64,000 nucleotides of DNA, from NCBI RefSeq assembly GCF_033439725.1, contig NW_026944383.1:8122001-8186000 (forward strand), given 5' to 3'. The DNA is from Neurospora tetraspora (taxonomy: Eukaryota > Ascomycota > Sordariomycetes > Sordariales > Sordariaceae). This document shows positions 44,450 to 54,418 of this stretch, piece by piece (the stretch's first letter is position 1; each line of letters starts with the position of its first letter). A program made the position numbers and the translations under genes. The notes under the pieces were generated by a model. It ran no database searches. It saw nothing but the letters and a program-made list of their open reading frames with translations, and was not told the origin of the DNA.

Positions 44450-46456
44450 TCATTTTCCATGCTCAAATATCTTCTTCTTAGGATCCTTTTCCATCTCCTT
44501 AACTGACACGTCAATATCCTTAAACCCCTCCTCCCCCTTCTTCATCTCCTCCGACATCTGTTCCACCCCGACCTTATCCTCCGTCAGCTCCTTCACCTTT
44601 TGCTCCTTCTCATAAATCTCCTTCTCCTTCTCCTTATACTCGGCGCTGTCCTTGGCTATATCACCAAGCTGCTGCTTCATACCCTGCACCACCGAGTCCA
44701 TTGCGTCCGCCGCCTGCGTAAGCGCCTTCACCTTATTCTCCAGCGTCACCGGCGTCGGCACCGCAATCTTCATGGTCTCGTACACAGTCAAAGACGTAAT
44801 CTTTTCCACGTACGCCTGCGGCGCCAACAGCGGCAAGCAAATCGTCTCCCGTGCCGCGCTCAGCACCGCCTTCTCAAGCAGCAGATCGGGAATATCGCTC
44901 CACTGTGCGTCCGACTTCAGAACGTCCCGCACCTGGGCTTCCAAGTCTGGCGTGACCTCTGTGAGCAGGTAGTCGTCGACTACGCTCGTCCAGGCCGTGT
45001 CCCGGCGCATGTTCTCAATCATCTTCGCGCTACTCGCTGGCCTCTGCTCCAACAGCGTCGTGAGTATGGGTCTGTTGATGTGCTCCGTCACGTCTTCGCG
45101 GATCTTGGCCACCATAGTGCTGTCCATGAGCTGTTCAGCGGGATTCCGCGCCGCGTTGAGGGCCGCGGACCCGAGAGCGGGCGGCACGGAGATAGCACCG
45201 AAGTGCATTAGCAGGAACGGGTCTGCGGGGGCTCGGTGCACGAAGAAGCCCTGTGGTTGTTTCTCGACCCTGAGGTTCATTTCGCTGAAGACGGATTCTG
45301 GGGTATCCGGCTTGAGGCTCAGCAGCTTGTCGGCCACCGGGCCGTCTGCCCTTGCGTCAAGGATGATGCAGTGAGTTCGCTCAATGTTCAGGTTTGTTCC
45401 TAGGTGCTTGCGGATCGTCGCCGGGATAAATGCTACGCCGTCCATTCCCGCGAAGACATATCTGCTGCGGGCAATCTTGCTGACACGGGGGTCTCCCGCA
45501 GCGTGTCGATCGGCAATATATTTCTCGAGCGGGATGCCTGCTGCTTCCGCCTCGATGGAGAGCTGGACGGTCTTCCATGTGGTCGTCATTAGCCGCTTGC
45601 CGAGAACATTGTTTGCCCAGTCCATGATGAAGGTAAGCTTATGCTTTCCGAGCAACGTGTTGGAAAAGATGACGACATCAGGGTGGGCGGGGTCGTACGC
45701 GGCTTCCCACAGGTTGACGCCGTCAAGCGCATGCTGGTCGGTCGTGGCCACCACCATCGTGTACACTTTTCGGCCGTGGATCTCTCGCGCCACCACACCC
45801 TGTATCCTCACCGCGTTGGTTGCCCCTAACAGGGCGCCGCACTTGGCCAGACTGCCGCCTTCAGCGAAGTACTTGTCGGTGGCGGCTTTGATCTCGGCTT
45901 CCTTGCCGATGATGAACTTGTGCTTCTCATCCTCCTGCATAACTTTGTCCATCCATTGCGGCTCGATAACTAGAGCACCTTGCGGGAAGGACTGGAGCAT
46001 GTGTCGCAATATGGCTTCGGACTCGAAGAACTTGGCCGCTCCGGGAACCGAGACTTGTCCGGCGAAGAAGCCTCGATGGCCGTCTATCGGACCTGAGCTG
46101 CTGTATTCAAAAACATACTGGACGCGGAACTCAAGTGGTGTCTCATCATACTGGCCAAACTTCCTCTCCCAGAAGTCATCCAAGGCGGCATTGACTGCCT
46201 CTCCCGTGGGCTCATCGTTGATCTTTTGTGCAATCGTCTTGGCATCAGTTCCGAGGCTATTGAAGGCGTCTTGCCAGTGCCATCTTGGATCCAGTGCCCC
46301 TAGCTTCGGGATAAGGGGAGGAAGAAGAGAGTCCGCTTTGTCCAAGGCATGTTCGTAATCAAGCTTCTGAATGAGTGGCAATGTAGCGGGGCGATCTGGC
46401 GCGGCGTCTAGGATAACGCGGATGCCAATCTTGGCGAGCTTATCTGGCTTGGACAT
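44450..46456 (-). CDS. Unknown 668-residue protein, divergent partner
   Basis: A single exon from ATG 46456 to TGA/TAA-side 44450, with no family I can recognise. The N-terminal 560 residues look like a compact mixed alpha/beta protein: EFRVQYVFEYSSSGPIDGHR, RGFFAGQVSVPGAAKFFESE, KVYTMVVATTDQHALDGVNL, and FAGMDGVAFIPATIRKHLGT. No P-loop, zinc motif or membrane segment is seen. Residues about 585-660 form a long Glu/Lys-rich coiled coil (EYKEKEKEIYEKEQKVKELTE), ending IFEHGK. There is no signal peptide. It is head-to-head with the 1097-residue gene, 1.09 kb apart, so the two could be co-expressed. It could be a cytosolic partner of that protein; the coiled coil offers a plausible interface, but that is inference. 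Single-exon structure and lack of known domains set both genes apart from their neighbours. Confidence 0.85.
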   Translation of the reverse strand: MSKPDKLAKIGIRVILDAAPDRPATLPLIQKLDYEHALDKADSLLPPLIPKLGALDPRWHWQDAFNSLGTDAKTIAQKINDEPTGEAVNAALDDFWERKFGQYDETPLEFRVQYVFEYSSSGPIDGHRGFFAGQVSVPGAAKFFESEAILRHMLQSFPQGALVIEPQWMDKVMQEDEKHKFIIGKEAEIKAATDKYFAEGGSLAKCGALLGATNAVRIQGVVAREIHGRKVYTMVVATTDQHALDGVNLWEAAYDPAHPDVVIFSNTLLGKHKLTFIMDWANNVLGKRLMTTTWKTVQLSIEAEAAGIPLEKYIADRHAAGDPRVSKIARSRYVFAGMDGVAFIPATIRKHLGTNLNIERTHCIILDARADGPVADKLLSLKPDTPESVFSEMNLRVEKQPQGFFVHRAPADPFLLMHFGAISVPPALGSAALNAARNPAEQLMDSTMVAKIREDVTEHINRPILTTLLEQRPASSAKMIENMRRDTAWTSVVDDYLLTEVTPDLEAQVRDVLKSDAQWSDIPDLLLEKAVLSAARETICLPLLAPQAYVEKITSLTVYETMKIAVPTPVTLENKVKALTQAADAMDSVVQGMKQQLGDIAKDSAEYKEKEKEIYEKEQKVKELTEDKVGVEQMSEEMKKGEEGFKDIDVSVKEMEKDPKKKIFEHGK

Positions 46457-47545
46457 GGTGAAGGGAGTAGCAGAAGCTGAGGACGTGTTTGTAAGTGCTG
46501 TATCGACTTCTGAAGTTGACTTTGATAATGGGCTTGGTCTTCAATGTCTGTTACCGGCACAACCGCGCGTTGGATTCAGTTACTCCTACTTATGTAGCAG
46601 ACATCCTATCTTCCCTTTGGCGGCCTCCGCCATGAAATGAACAGACCGCTCTGATGATGTGGATGATGGAGCATTCCGCTTTCCTTCGGTTTGCTGTCAG
46701 GAAACATCCAAAGGTCGTGTGTGTGTGGGAGAATTTGAGACTATTGGATCTATCCACTCGATAATGGTCAGAACTCTCGTCTTGGTTTAGCTTAGTAACA
46801 TAATATCAGCTGGGCTGTAAGATAGGACATACCGCTGTGACGACTTCGCCCATTTTTACTGCAACATCATCAAACGATATGCTCCAGCCCCGGGGACGTC
46901 CTCGATAGTATCGTATAGACCGAGTTCCAGACCCAAGCTATGCAGCACCGGAGTTGACCGGCGCTACGGTTCAGCTTGCGACCTGGCTTGGTGGCGTCCG
47001 ATTCAGTCATGCGCTAAGTGATGGTATTGATACCTGTATATACCTGTAATCGTTGCCAGATAGGCGAAAGGTACAAGCCCATACGTATAGGCTTGTAAAT
47101 ACTACAAGAAGTATCGATAGACCGGATGCCGAATTGGGTTTGGATGGCCTATCACAAATATCACATACCTAGAGATAGAGCTACCTTTAGCTCGGACGCC
47201 TTGAGGTAGTTACCTGGCACATCCACGATGTTGACTTGTCACGTACAAGCCTCCAAGTTAGTTCACTTTGGTGTTACTCTCAAAATGGATTGAGAAAGTC
47301 CGGAACAGTGAAGGAGCACGGGTTCCGAACAAGGCCGTTCATGTGTTGCTCGCTTGCCGTGTAAGTGGAAACGGAGCCGTTGTTGCGGAGCATCTGGTGC
47401 TATTAAGATCAACCGTGCCGGCTTTGATATAATCATCTCGGTTGTTCTCATATATGTACTCTCTCAAGACTTTTGCTCGAGAGCGCTTCAGTACCTTTAG
47501 CTTACCTATCCAAGACATTCACCAAGTCTTTCTTGCGGAACAACA
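46457..47545. promoter_or_regulatory. Divergent promoter of the unknown gene pair
   Basis: 1.09 kb between two start codons on opposite strands. No gene is present. Both transcription units must start here, so shared regulation is possible. Short direct echoes such as TACCTGTATATACCTGTAAT (47032-47051) occur near the middle. Confidence 0.5.
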
Positions 47546-50500
47546 ATGGCGGGCGACAAGAAAACAGATCTCGACATATCCGACACGTCGCTCTACCGCT
47601 GCGTCGTCGACAAAGCGACCGACACAACTCGCATTTTGGTCGCTTACCGGTCTATCACCTTGCTTCCCTCCCACCTTTCCGGTGCTGGCATAATCCCACC
47701 GGAGGGCTCAGTACGTCTGCCGCTCCCGGTCAGCGGCACATACGCAACCAAACACATCCGTCTCCATGTCGAGAACCTCTACCTCGTGGCAGGGAGCACC
47801 TTCGAGTTCCCTGGAAAGACAGTCATCATCACCGCCAACCGGGTGGTACTGTTTTCGTCAACCGGTGTGACGCAGGGCGGCGACAGTGTTGTTTTTGACT
47901 GCACGGGCGCCAGCGGAGTGACTGTTACGGCCGTTGGTACTCCTGGCAACAATGGAGAAAATGGCAAAGAAACCCACAGGTATGAGATGACGTCCATCAT
48001 GTCGGGCGAAACGGAAACGATCTTTAGACCTAGCGCAGCACCCACGGACGGCGGCAACGGGAACAGCGGCGGCGACTGTGGGAGCAGTGGCCAGCCCGCA
48101 GGGACACTTGTTCTCAACGCTAGGTCCATCACACAACTCCCGGACGACAAGGATCCCAATCGCCGCTTGGACATCGTGATCAAGTGTGCTGGAGGGTCTG
48201 GCGGGCGAGGTGGTAATGGAGGGGCCGGCGGAAACGGCGGCAACGGAGCTGTAGTTCCGTCGGAGGAAGCCTTGAAGCATTATGGTTCAGGTGTAAGTGC
48301 GGAAAAAGGCGAAAGTGTTAACGGCGCCAAGGGCGGTAATGGAGCAACCGGCGGGAAAGGAGCAGATGGTGGCGCTGGAGGTCTCATTCTCAGCCTCGTT
48401 GGACCATCGCGAGGACAACTGGAGGATGCTAATTCCGGAGCCTCACTTGTCAAAAAGGATACCAGTGGGGGTAAAGGAGGTGAGGGCGGTAACGGGGGCG
48501 CAAGAGGAAGTGGTGGAAGTGGCGGCAAAGTCAGAAACAAGGAAGACGGCACCAGAGGCAATGATGGCCAGGAAGGCCAGCACGGAGCCAACGGGAAGCC
48601 AGGGGCGGACGGGCATGTTATCGGTCAGGTCGCCGGTGACAAAGGCGCTGAGCTCCTTCAGTACGAAAAGGCCTTGGCTGAAGAGTGCCGGGCCGAAACC
48701 ATGGACGTGGTCCAACTGACCATGGCGATGGAGCGCCTCATGTTCGAGTACTCTATTCTCCTCAGTGGGTATGCCGTCACTCCCGACAACCCCGAAGACA
48801 CCGCATCGCTGGAACCGTTGAAGAAGGCATTTCAAGAGACCTTTGACTGGTTGATGTGCTGCTTCGATGATATTCTCAGCCTATCGAACCAGGGCTCTTC
48901 ATATTCATTGCCTGACCCCCATGGATCAGCGCCATACGCATCCAGTACGGCATATCAGGACCTCCTAGCTTACCAGAAAAAGGGCTGGCAAAACTCCACG
49001 GATGTCCGATCCGGATTCCTGCAAGTCTTTGTGGCCTTTTGTTCTCGTTGCTCGACTCCTCAAGAGCGGGATCTCTATGGCCAGGACGTCAAGTTCATCT
49101 CGCGACCAAACATCCACCTCACCACGGTGGACGAGGCACTCAAAGCCCTCGAATCCATTGAGGGATCTTACCAGCAGTGCCTGAACGAACTTGGGAAAGT
49201 GATTGGCGAAAAGGAGGTCAAAAGCCGATCAGAAGCCCAACTCAACAATGCCGTGAGCGATGCTGAGAAGAATATCGGCGCCCTTCAGAAGTCCACAGCC
49301 AGCGGATACGAAGCCGTTAAATCCACCCGCGATGCCGTCCAGGAAGCTCGCAAGGCTCTGCAACAGTCCATTGAGAAGCTGTGGGATGCACACAAATGGG
49401 ACATTCCATCTGACCTGAGCTCTGTATTGGAAGCCCTCGGCACGGTCTGCCTCTTCGCTCACCCAGGCGTCGGGACCGCTTTCAAGGTCGGCGGTGCCCT
49501 AACCATCGGTCTTGGTCTGCACAAACTGGGTTCCAGCGTATCTACATCGCAAGGAACTGTTTCCAAGGATGCGTTGCACGGCAAAGTGTTGGCGGTAGAG
49601 AACACCCTTGTCTCAACAGCCCTCAAGGAAGACATTACCCAGAAGACCGCATCGTTGCAGCAGCTCTCCGGCATTGATAAAGAGTACGTCAACTCGGTCA
49701 TGGTAAATCGCAAGAACTTTGAGGAGCTGGTCAACACCTACTTCGTGGACGCTTCTCAGCATGGTGTCACACCGGAGGAGGTGAAACAAGCCCGCAAAGA
49801 CTTTGACGCCTACGTCGAAGCGGTGCAGCAATTCCACGCAGCCGTCACGTCGTATAACGACACATTCACCTCGCTCGCGCAGGCAGCAGCCACCAAAGCA
49901 CAAGCCGAGCATGGGAAAGCGAAGCTGCAAGTCACCAACTTCTCTGACGACATTCCCGCGCTCGATCTCTTGACCACACTGTACAGCTCTCTCCATCACG
50001 CTGCCAAGCTCGAGACTCTGCGCATTCTTTTCGACGCCTCCAGGGCAGCAAGCTGCGTTTTCTTGCGCCGATGCGATCTCCTCCGCCAGCTGCTCCCTCT
50101 CGGAAGCTGGTCCAACGTCAGTGCCCGCCTCTTGCGTGACGTAACCGTCCCGGCCTTGTACCGCCAAGTGGCAGACTACAAGAGTTCCTTCAACTCCAAG
50201 CCACCTGTGCACATTGACGGCAAAACCATTTCAATCACCATCTCGGGTCCGCACAAAAACCTCGTCGAGCGATTCCGTGACAGCAGGCGTCTGAGCTTGT
50301 TTCTGGACGACGCCTCCGCCACCGGCGCCTATGACTTCGACATCAACTGGTACGATATCCGCCTAGAAGACCTCCAGGTGTACTTCCACGGAGCAAAAAA
50401 CACCCGGGCACAACCGAACGTAGACACCCGGATTATCGACGTGGAGGTGCAGCTCGGCGGAGTCTTCTTCGTGCACGATGAGAAATTCCGGCAATACACA

Positions 50501-50839
50501 TTTGAAGTGCCGTCAACGGACGTAACGTTCGAGTACAAGTATGGCGATGAGGCGGGCAGGGAGAAGCTGGAGCCCAAGTCGAAGGGCGGCATCAACAGCG
50601 CGTTGACCCAGTTCAGCTTTGCGCTGGGGCAGGTCCATGACGTGAGTTTGGATTTTGCGACGCCGGTGAGAAGTCCGTATATGCATTATGTGTTCACCGT
50701 CGGGGACCATGTCGAGGTCAAGGACGTGGATGAGATCGAGATCAAGATGAACTTGAGGGTGAGGACGGGTCAGAGGCCGAAGGGATTCAAGGTTGGGTCG
50801 GTGGTTGTCACGCCGTCGGCGTTTTCTGTGCTTGGTTGA
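47546..50839 (+). CDS. Unknown 1097-residue protein: beta start, Gly-rich loops, helical core
   Basis: A single exon, start context AACAATGGCG. No family is recognised. Visible layout: residues 1-160 are beta-rich with a ladder-like rhythm (HIRLHVENLYLVAGSTFEFP, KTVIITANRVVLFSSTGVTQ), like a solenoid. Residues 165-190 and 215-360 are Gly/Asn-rich (GGNGGAGGNGGNG). Residues about 365-620 are helical with heptad character (NAVSDAEKNIGALQKSTASG). Residues about 628-658 are a hydrophobic Gly/Ala-rich segment (FAHPGVGTAFKVGGALTIGL). A second long helical part runs to about 880. Residues 885-1097 are beta-rich (TGAYDFDINWYDIRLEDLQV). Long helices flanking a hydrophobic glycine-rich segment are typical of alpha-helical pore-forming proteins. 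The helical and C-terminal parts also recall large bacterial toxin subunits in general layout, without residue-level support. There is no signal peptide. Alternatives are a structural or scaffold protein. Confidence 0.85.
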   Translation: MAGDKKTDLDISDTSLYRCVVDKATDTTRILVAYRSITLLPSHLSGAGIIPPEGSVRLPLPVSGTYATKHIRLHVENLYLVAGSTFEFPGKTVIITANRVVLFSSTGVTQGGDSVVFDCTGASGVTVTAVGTPGNNGENGKETHRYEMTSIMSGETETIFRPSAAPTDGGNGNSGGDCGSSGQPAGTLVLNARSITQLPDDKDPNRRLDIVIKCAGGSGGRGGNGGAGGNGGNGAVVPSEEALKHYGSGVSAEKGESVNGAKGGNGATGGKGADGGAGGLILSLVGPSRGQLEDANSGASLVKKDTSGGKGGEGGNGGARGSGGSGGKVRNKEDGTRGNDGQEGQHGANGKPGADGHVIGQVAGDKGAELLQYEKALAEECRAETMDVVQLTMAMERLMFEYSILLSGYAVTPDNPEDTASLEPLKKAFQETFDWLMCCFDDILSLSNQGSSYSLPDPHGSAPYASSTAYQDLLAYQKKGWQNSTDVRSGFLQVFVAFCSRCSTPQERDLYGQDVKFISRPNIHLTTVDEALKALESIEGSYQQCLNELGKVIGEKEVKSRSEAQLNNAVSDAEKNIGALQKSTASGYEAVKSTRDAVQEARKALQQSIEKLWDAHKWDIPSDLSSVLEALGTVCLFAHPGVGTAFKVGGALTIGLGLHKLGSSVSTSQGTVSKDALHGKVLAVENTLVSTALKEDITQKTASLQQLSGIDKEYVNSVMVNRKNFEELVNTYFVDASQHGVTPEEVKQARKDFDAYVEAVQQFHAAVTSYNDTFTSLAQAAATKAQAEHGKAKLQVTNFSDDIPALDLLTTLYSSLHHAAKLETLRILFDASRAASCVFLRRCDLLRQLLPLGSWSNVSARLLRDVTVPALYRQVADYKSSFNSKPPVHIDGKTISITISGPHKNLVERFRDSRRLSLFLDDASATGAYDFDINWYDIRLEDLQVYFHGAKNTRAQPNVDTRIIDVEVQLGGVFFVHDEKFRQYTFEVPSTDVTFEYKYGDEAGREKLEPKSKGGINSALTQFSFALGQVHDVSLDFATPVRSPYMHYVFTVGDHVEVKDVDEIEIKMNLRVRTGQRPKGFKVGSVVVTPSAFSVLG

Positions 50840-51359
50840 CCATCGCGTTTGGATTTTGAATAGGCGAATGGTCGTAAGAATAAACCGAACACGGACAGTC
50901 CAATATCCCTCGTTGTGGTGGGGAAACGCCGTTATAAAACTATAATAGGGATCACAGAAGTTTAGAAACACATAGGCCGGAGTCTATCAGGGGTTCTTCC
51001 ATCCAGGAATGCCTCGAGGTTGGGTTCAAAGGAATAGTAAAGACGTTTGGATACGTATACCCAAGGTGTGATAATCGTCGATGTTTACAGTTGAGGTTGG
51101 CCGCTGCCCCAGTGACAGTAACAATTCAAGTCCCCACCAACTGCCAAGCGACCGTCAGCCAGCTGCAAGCTGACCCGTCGGGACCCACCCTTCACTTCCA
51201 TCACACATTTCATCCAATCACATCCCGCCAGCCGTTTTTCTTTTGCACGCCCATACATCTCCCAGCGACCAACATATCCACCCCGGTCCTCTCACTCAAC
51301 CTTCCCAACTTTCACCACACTCACACCTCATCATCCAAGCGCCGCCTCAACCCGCCAAG
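50840..51359. promoter_or_regulatory. Promoter and leader of the helicase gene
   Basis: 520 bp between two plus-strand genes. The last 200 bp are CA/CT-rich leader. No gene is seen. Confidence 0.5.
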
Positions 51360-53876
51360 ATGTCACGCAAAAGAAAGGCCGAAAACGGCGGCGAAGTCCT
51401 CAAAATCGGCAACAAAACCATCTCCCTCGAAGGCTACCTCACCAAGAAACCAAAAACCACCAGCACCCCTTCAACTTCCACATCCGACAACAACACACCA
51501 CAACCAAGCGACAATGTCAACAACAACTCTTCAGACCCCTCAACCTTCCAACCCTCCCGCCCCCTCACCGGAGACCCTTCTCTTTTCCCCACCCGCCGCG
51601 CCCTCCCGCTCTACCTCTACCAAGACCGTATCCGCTCCATTCTCTCGAAGAAGGACGTCCTGGTGCTAGTAGGTGAGACCGGTTCGGGTAAATCCACCCA
51701 GGTCCCGCAGTTTTTGTACCAGGAGCGATGGTGTCAGCGACGGAGGGTCAAGGTCAAGACGAAGGTGTTGGATAAGGATGGAAATGAGGTTCTTGAGGAG
51801 GGGGGCAAAGTAAAGACGAGGGAGGAAACTGTTAATGTCGGTGGAGTAATCGCCATTACCCAGCCGAGAAGGGTGGCTGCTACGACGCTGGCGGGACGTG
51901 TGGCGAGGGAGTGTGGGACGCCGTTGGATACGAGTGGAAACGGTGGGAGGTTTAAGGGACGGGGGCCGAAAGGGAAGGATGGGAAGGGGCCAAAGGGTGG
52001 GAAGGAGGGAGAAGAGTGGGATGAGGAGAAGGATGTCGTTGAGGAGATGGGGAAGAATGGGGGTGATGAGGAGGTGATTGAGGAGAATGGGAACGAAAGA
52101 AAGGACAAGAAAGACCAGGAGAAGGGCTTGGTTGGTTACTCGGTCCGTTTCGATCATCGGGTGCCGCCGGGGACGAAGATCAAGTACGTTACGGAGGGTA
52201 TGTTGCTGCAGGAATTGCTGAGGGACCCGCATCTACGACAATATTCCGCCATCATCGTGGACGAAATCCACGAGCGCAGTGTGGATGTCGATTTGCTTTC
52301 GGGCTTCCTCAAGCAGATTGTTACGGGCGACAAGGCCGGCCGTGGAGGAATCCCGCTCAAGGTGGTGGTCATGAGTGCTACAGCACAGGTGGAGAGGATC
52401 AAGAAGTTCTTTTCTAGTGACGACAGTCTTAAGAAGGGGACATCAGGGGAGGAGGTGGAATACCTTCAGATCGAGGGTAGACAGTTTCCTGTCGAAGTCG
52501 TTCACGAACCGAAGCCCGTGCCCGACATCCAAGAAGCACTCGTCAAAACCGTCTTCAAGATTCACACACAGGAACCGCTTTCCGACAAACACGGCAAAAA
52601 GGACATCTTGTGCTTTTTGACAGGCCAGGAGGAAATCGAGGCTGCCCAGAGACTCATCGAAGAATTCGCCGAAACCCTCGACCCCAAGGTACCCAAAGTT
52701 AAAGTCTTCCCCCTTTTCGGCCAGCTCTCCATGGAAGCCCAACACGAAGCCTTCCAGCCCATAAAGCACCCCTTCACGCGCAAAATCGTGCTCGCCACCA
52801 ACATCGCCGAAACCTCCGTCACCGTCCCCGGAGTGCGCTACGTCGTCGACTGCGGCAAAGCCAAAGTCAAACAATACCGTCCCCGCCTCGGCATGGAATC
52901 CCTCCTAGCCAAACCCATCTCCAAATCCTCCGCCATCCAGCGAACCGGTCGTGCCGGCCGTGAAGGGCCTGGTAAATGCTTCCGCCTCTACACAGCCGAG
53001 ACGTTCAACACCCTGCAGAAGACGGACCTCCCCGAGATTTTGCGGACGGACGTCCTAGGCGCAGTCCTGACGATGAAAGCCCGCGGCATTGACGACGTCC
53101 TCTCCTTCCCTTTGATGGACCGTCCCGAAATCGAAGCAGTCGAGAACGCCCTCGTGCACTTGCACGTCCTAGGCGCGCTAGGTGACGACGGACGCATCAC
53201 AGAAATGGGCCGCAAGATGGTTCTTTTCCCCGTCACCGCGCCCTACGCTCGCGTGCTTTTGGCGGCTGCCGACCCCCGCTATGACTGCCTGCTCGAAGCG
53301 ATCGACATCATCTCATGCATCACCGCAGGCGACGACATCTTCATGCAAGTCCGCTCAGAAGAAGACAAAGAATCCGTCGACGTCTACCGCAAGGAACTCC
53401 AGCGTCGCGAGGGAGATCTAATCACCTACCTCAACACCATGCAACGCTTCGTCTCCACGCCCTCCTCCGACCGCGCAACATTCTGCAAGCAGAGGCGCAT
53501 CAACGTGCGGAATATGCGGCAGGCACTGAATATCCGGAAACAACTCCGTTCTTTGAGCGTCAAGACCAAGATGCTTGAGGAACCTCCGGCGCCAGATTCG
53601 GAGGTTACTTACCAACCTGTCTCCCCCGAGACAGCAGAGAGGATATTGAAGGCCTTTCTAAAGGGGTTTGCGATGAAGACGGCTGTCTTGGCGCCCGATT
53701 CGAGTTATGTCACGGCCCATGGGAAACATGTGGTGGCTATTCATCCGAGTAGTAGTCTGCATGGCGTCAAGAGGGAGGCGATCATGTTTTTGGAGCATGT
53801 GTATACGCAGAAGAATTATGCGAAGAAGGTGTCGGCGATTCAGGCGGGGTGGATTGCTGAGGCTTTGGCTGCTTGA
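51360..53876 (+). CDS. DHR2: DEAH-family RNA helicase, Dhr2-like
   Basis: 838 residues, single exon. I chose the ATG at 51360 (KMSRKRKAENG); the open frame upstream is leader-like. All SF2 DEAH motifs are present: I GETGSGKST (about 104-112), Ia TQPRRVAA, VTEGMLLQ, II DEIHER (about 300), III SAT (about 339), FLTGQEEIE, V ATNIAETSVTVPGVRYVVDC, and VI QRTGRAGREGPG (about 525). HA2 and OB-fold regions follow. Motif II reads DEIH rather than DEAH. A charged, low-complexity insert of roughly 120 residues lies between motif I and VGYSVRFDHR. The short N-terminus and overall arrangement fit Dhr2, the nucleolar helicase of small-subunit pre-rRNA processing. DHX33/DHX40-type relatives are alternatives, so the symbol is tentative. 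Confidence 0.88.
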   Translation: MSRKRKAENGGEVLKIGNKTISLEGYLTKKPKTTSTPSTSTSDNNTPQPSDNVNNNSSDPSTFQPSRPLTGDPSLFPTRRALPLYLYQDRIRSILSKKDVLVLVGETGSGKSTQVPQFLYQERWCQRRRVKVKTKVLDKDGNEVLEEGGKVKTREETVNVGGVIAITQPRRVAATTLAGRVARECGTPLDTSGNGGRFKGRGPKGKDGKGPKGGKEGEEWDEEKDVVEEMGKNGGDEEVIEENGNERKDKKDQEKGLVGYSVRFDHRVPPGTKIKYVTEGMLLQELLRDPHLRQYSAIIVDEIHERSVDVDLLSGFLKQIVTGDKAGRGGIPLKVVVMSATAQVERIKKFFSSDDSLKKGTSGEEVEYLQIEGRQFPVEVVHEPKPVPDIQEALVKTVFKIHTQEPLSDKHGKKDILCFLTGQEEIEAAQRLIEEFAETLDPKVPKVKVFPLFGQLSMEAQHEAFQPIKHPFTRKIVLATNIAETSVTVPGVRYVVDCGKAKVKQYRPRLGMESLLAKPISKSSAIQRTGRAGREGPGKCFRLYTAETFNTLQKTDLPEILRTDVLGAVLTMKARGIDDVLSFPLMDRPEIEAVENALVHLHVLGALGDDGRITEMGRKMVLFPVTAPYARVLLAAADPRYDCLLEAIDIISCITAGDDIFMQVRSEEDKESVDVYRKELQRREGDLITYLNTMQRFVSTPSSDRATFCKQRRINVRNMRQALNIRKQLRSLSVKTKMLEEPPAPDSEVTYQPVSPETAERILKAFLKGFAMKTAVLAPDSSYVTAHGKHVVAIHPSSSLHGVKREAIMFLEHVYTQKNYAKKVSAIQAGWIAEALAA

Positions 53877-54418
53877 GTTGGGTCCAGGGGAGGGAAACGA
53901 AGGGTGATGGTTGTGCATTGGTAGAGAAGAGAAAGGTGTAGGGAGATATAGAATACGGATACCCTAGACTAGGTGTTTAATGAGTGGCTTCAAGTTTCAA
54001 CAATCTGCCCGGCTCTGTTGTCGGTTTTCTGAACGTGAGGTTTGTTTACATCGTGATATCAGCATTGGTGTTGTAGCTGTTCCCTCCAGGGGCTTCAGGG
54101 CTCAGGCCTTCAGCGGCAGAGTCGAAAAGTGGGTCAAGACCCACCAACCTCCGGCCTTGGCACTTGTCATCAACTGCCTTCCAACCGGCAAATCCGGCAT
54201 TGCCGCAATTGCCATCCCGGAACCACTCTCTCGGCAACCCGTTTCGCCCGTTGTATCAGCGCATCATCAACTCCCGGCTGCGTTTCGTCGTTACGCCTCC
54301 CTGTAATACCACAATCACCGTCTCACCCAGACACCTTTTCATTCTCCCCCCCCTCTATCCTTCCATTTCACTCTCATTTCCAGCTCTCGCCCCGGCCGCT
54401 CCATCAGTCGTCGTCAAG
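53877..54418. promoter_or_regulatory. Spacer and leader of SDHAF3
   Basis: 542 bp between the helicase stop codon and the SDHAF3 start. No gene is supported. The final 150 bp are CT-rich leader. Confidence 0.45.

Noticed and set aside
45384-46358. Plus-strand 324-codon frame
   Set aside because: Antisense to the 668-residue gene; the translation is Ser/Arg-rich and unstructured, whereas the minus-strand protein is continuous and globular in character.
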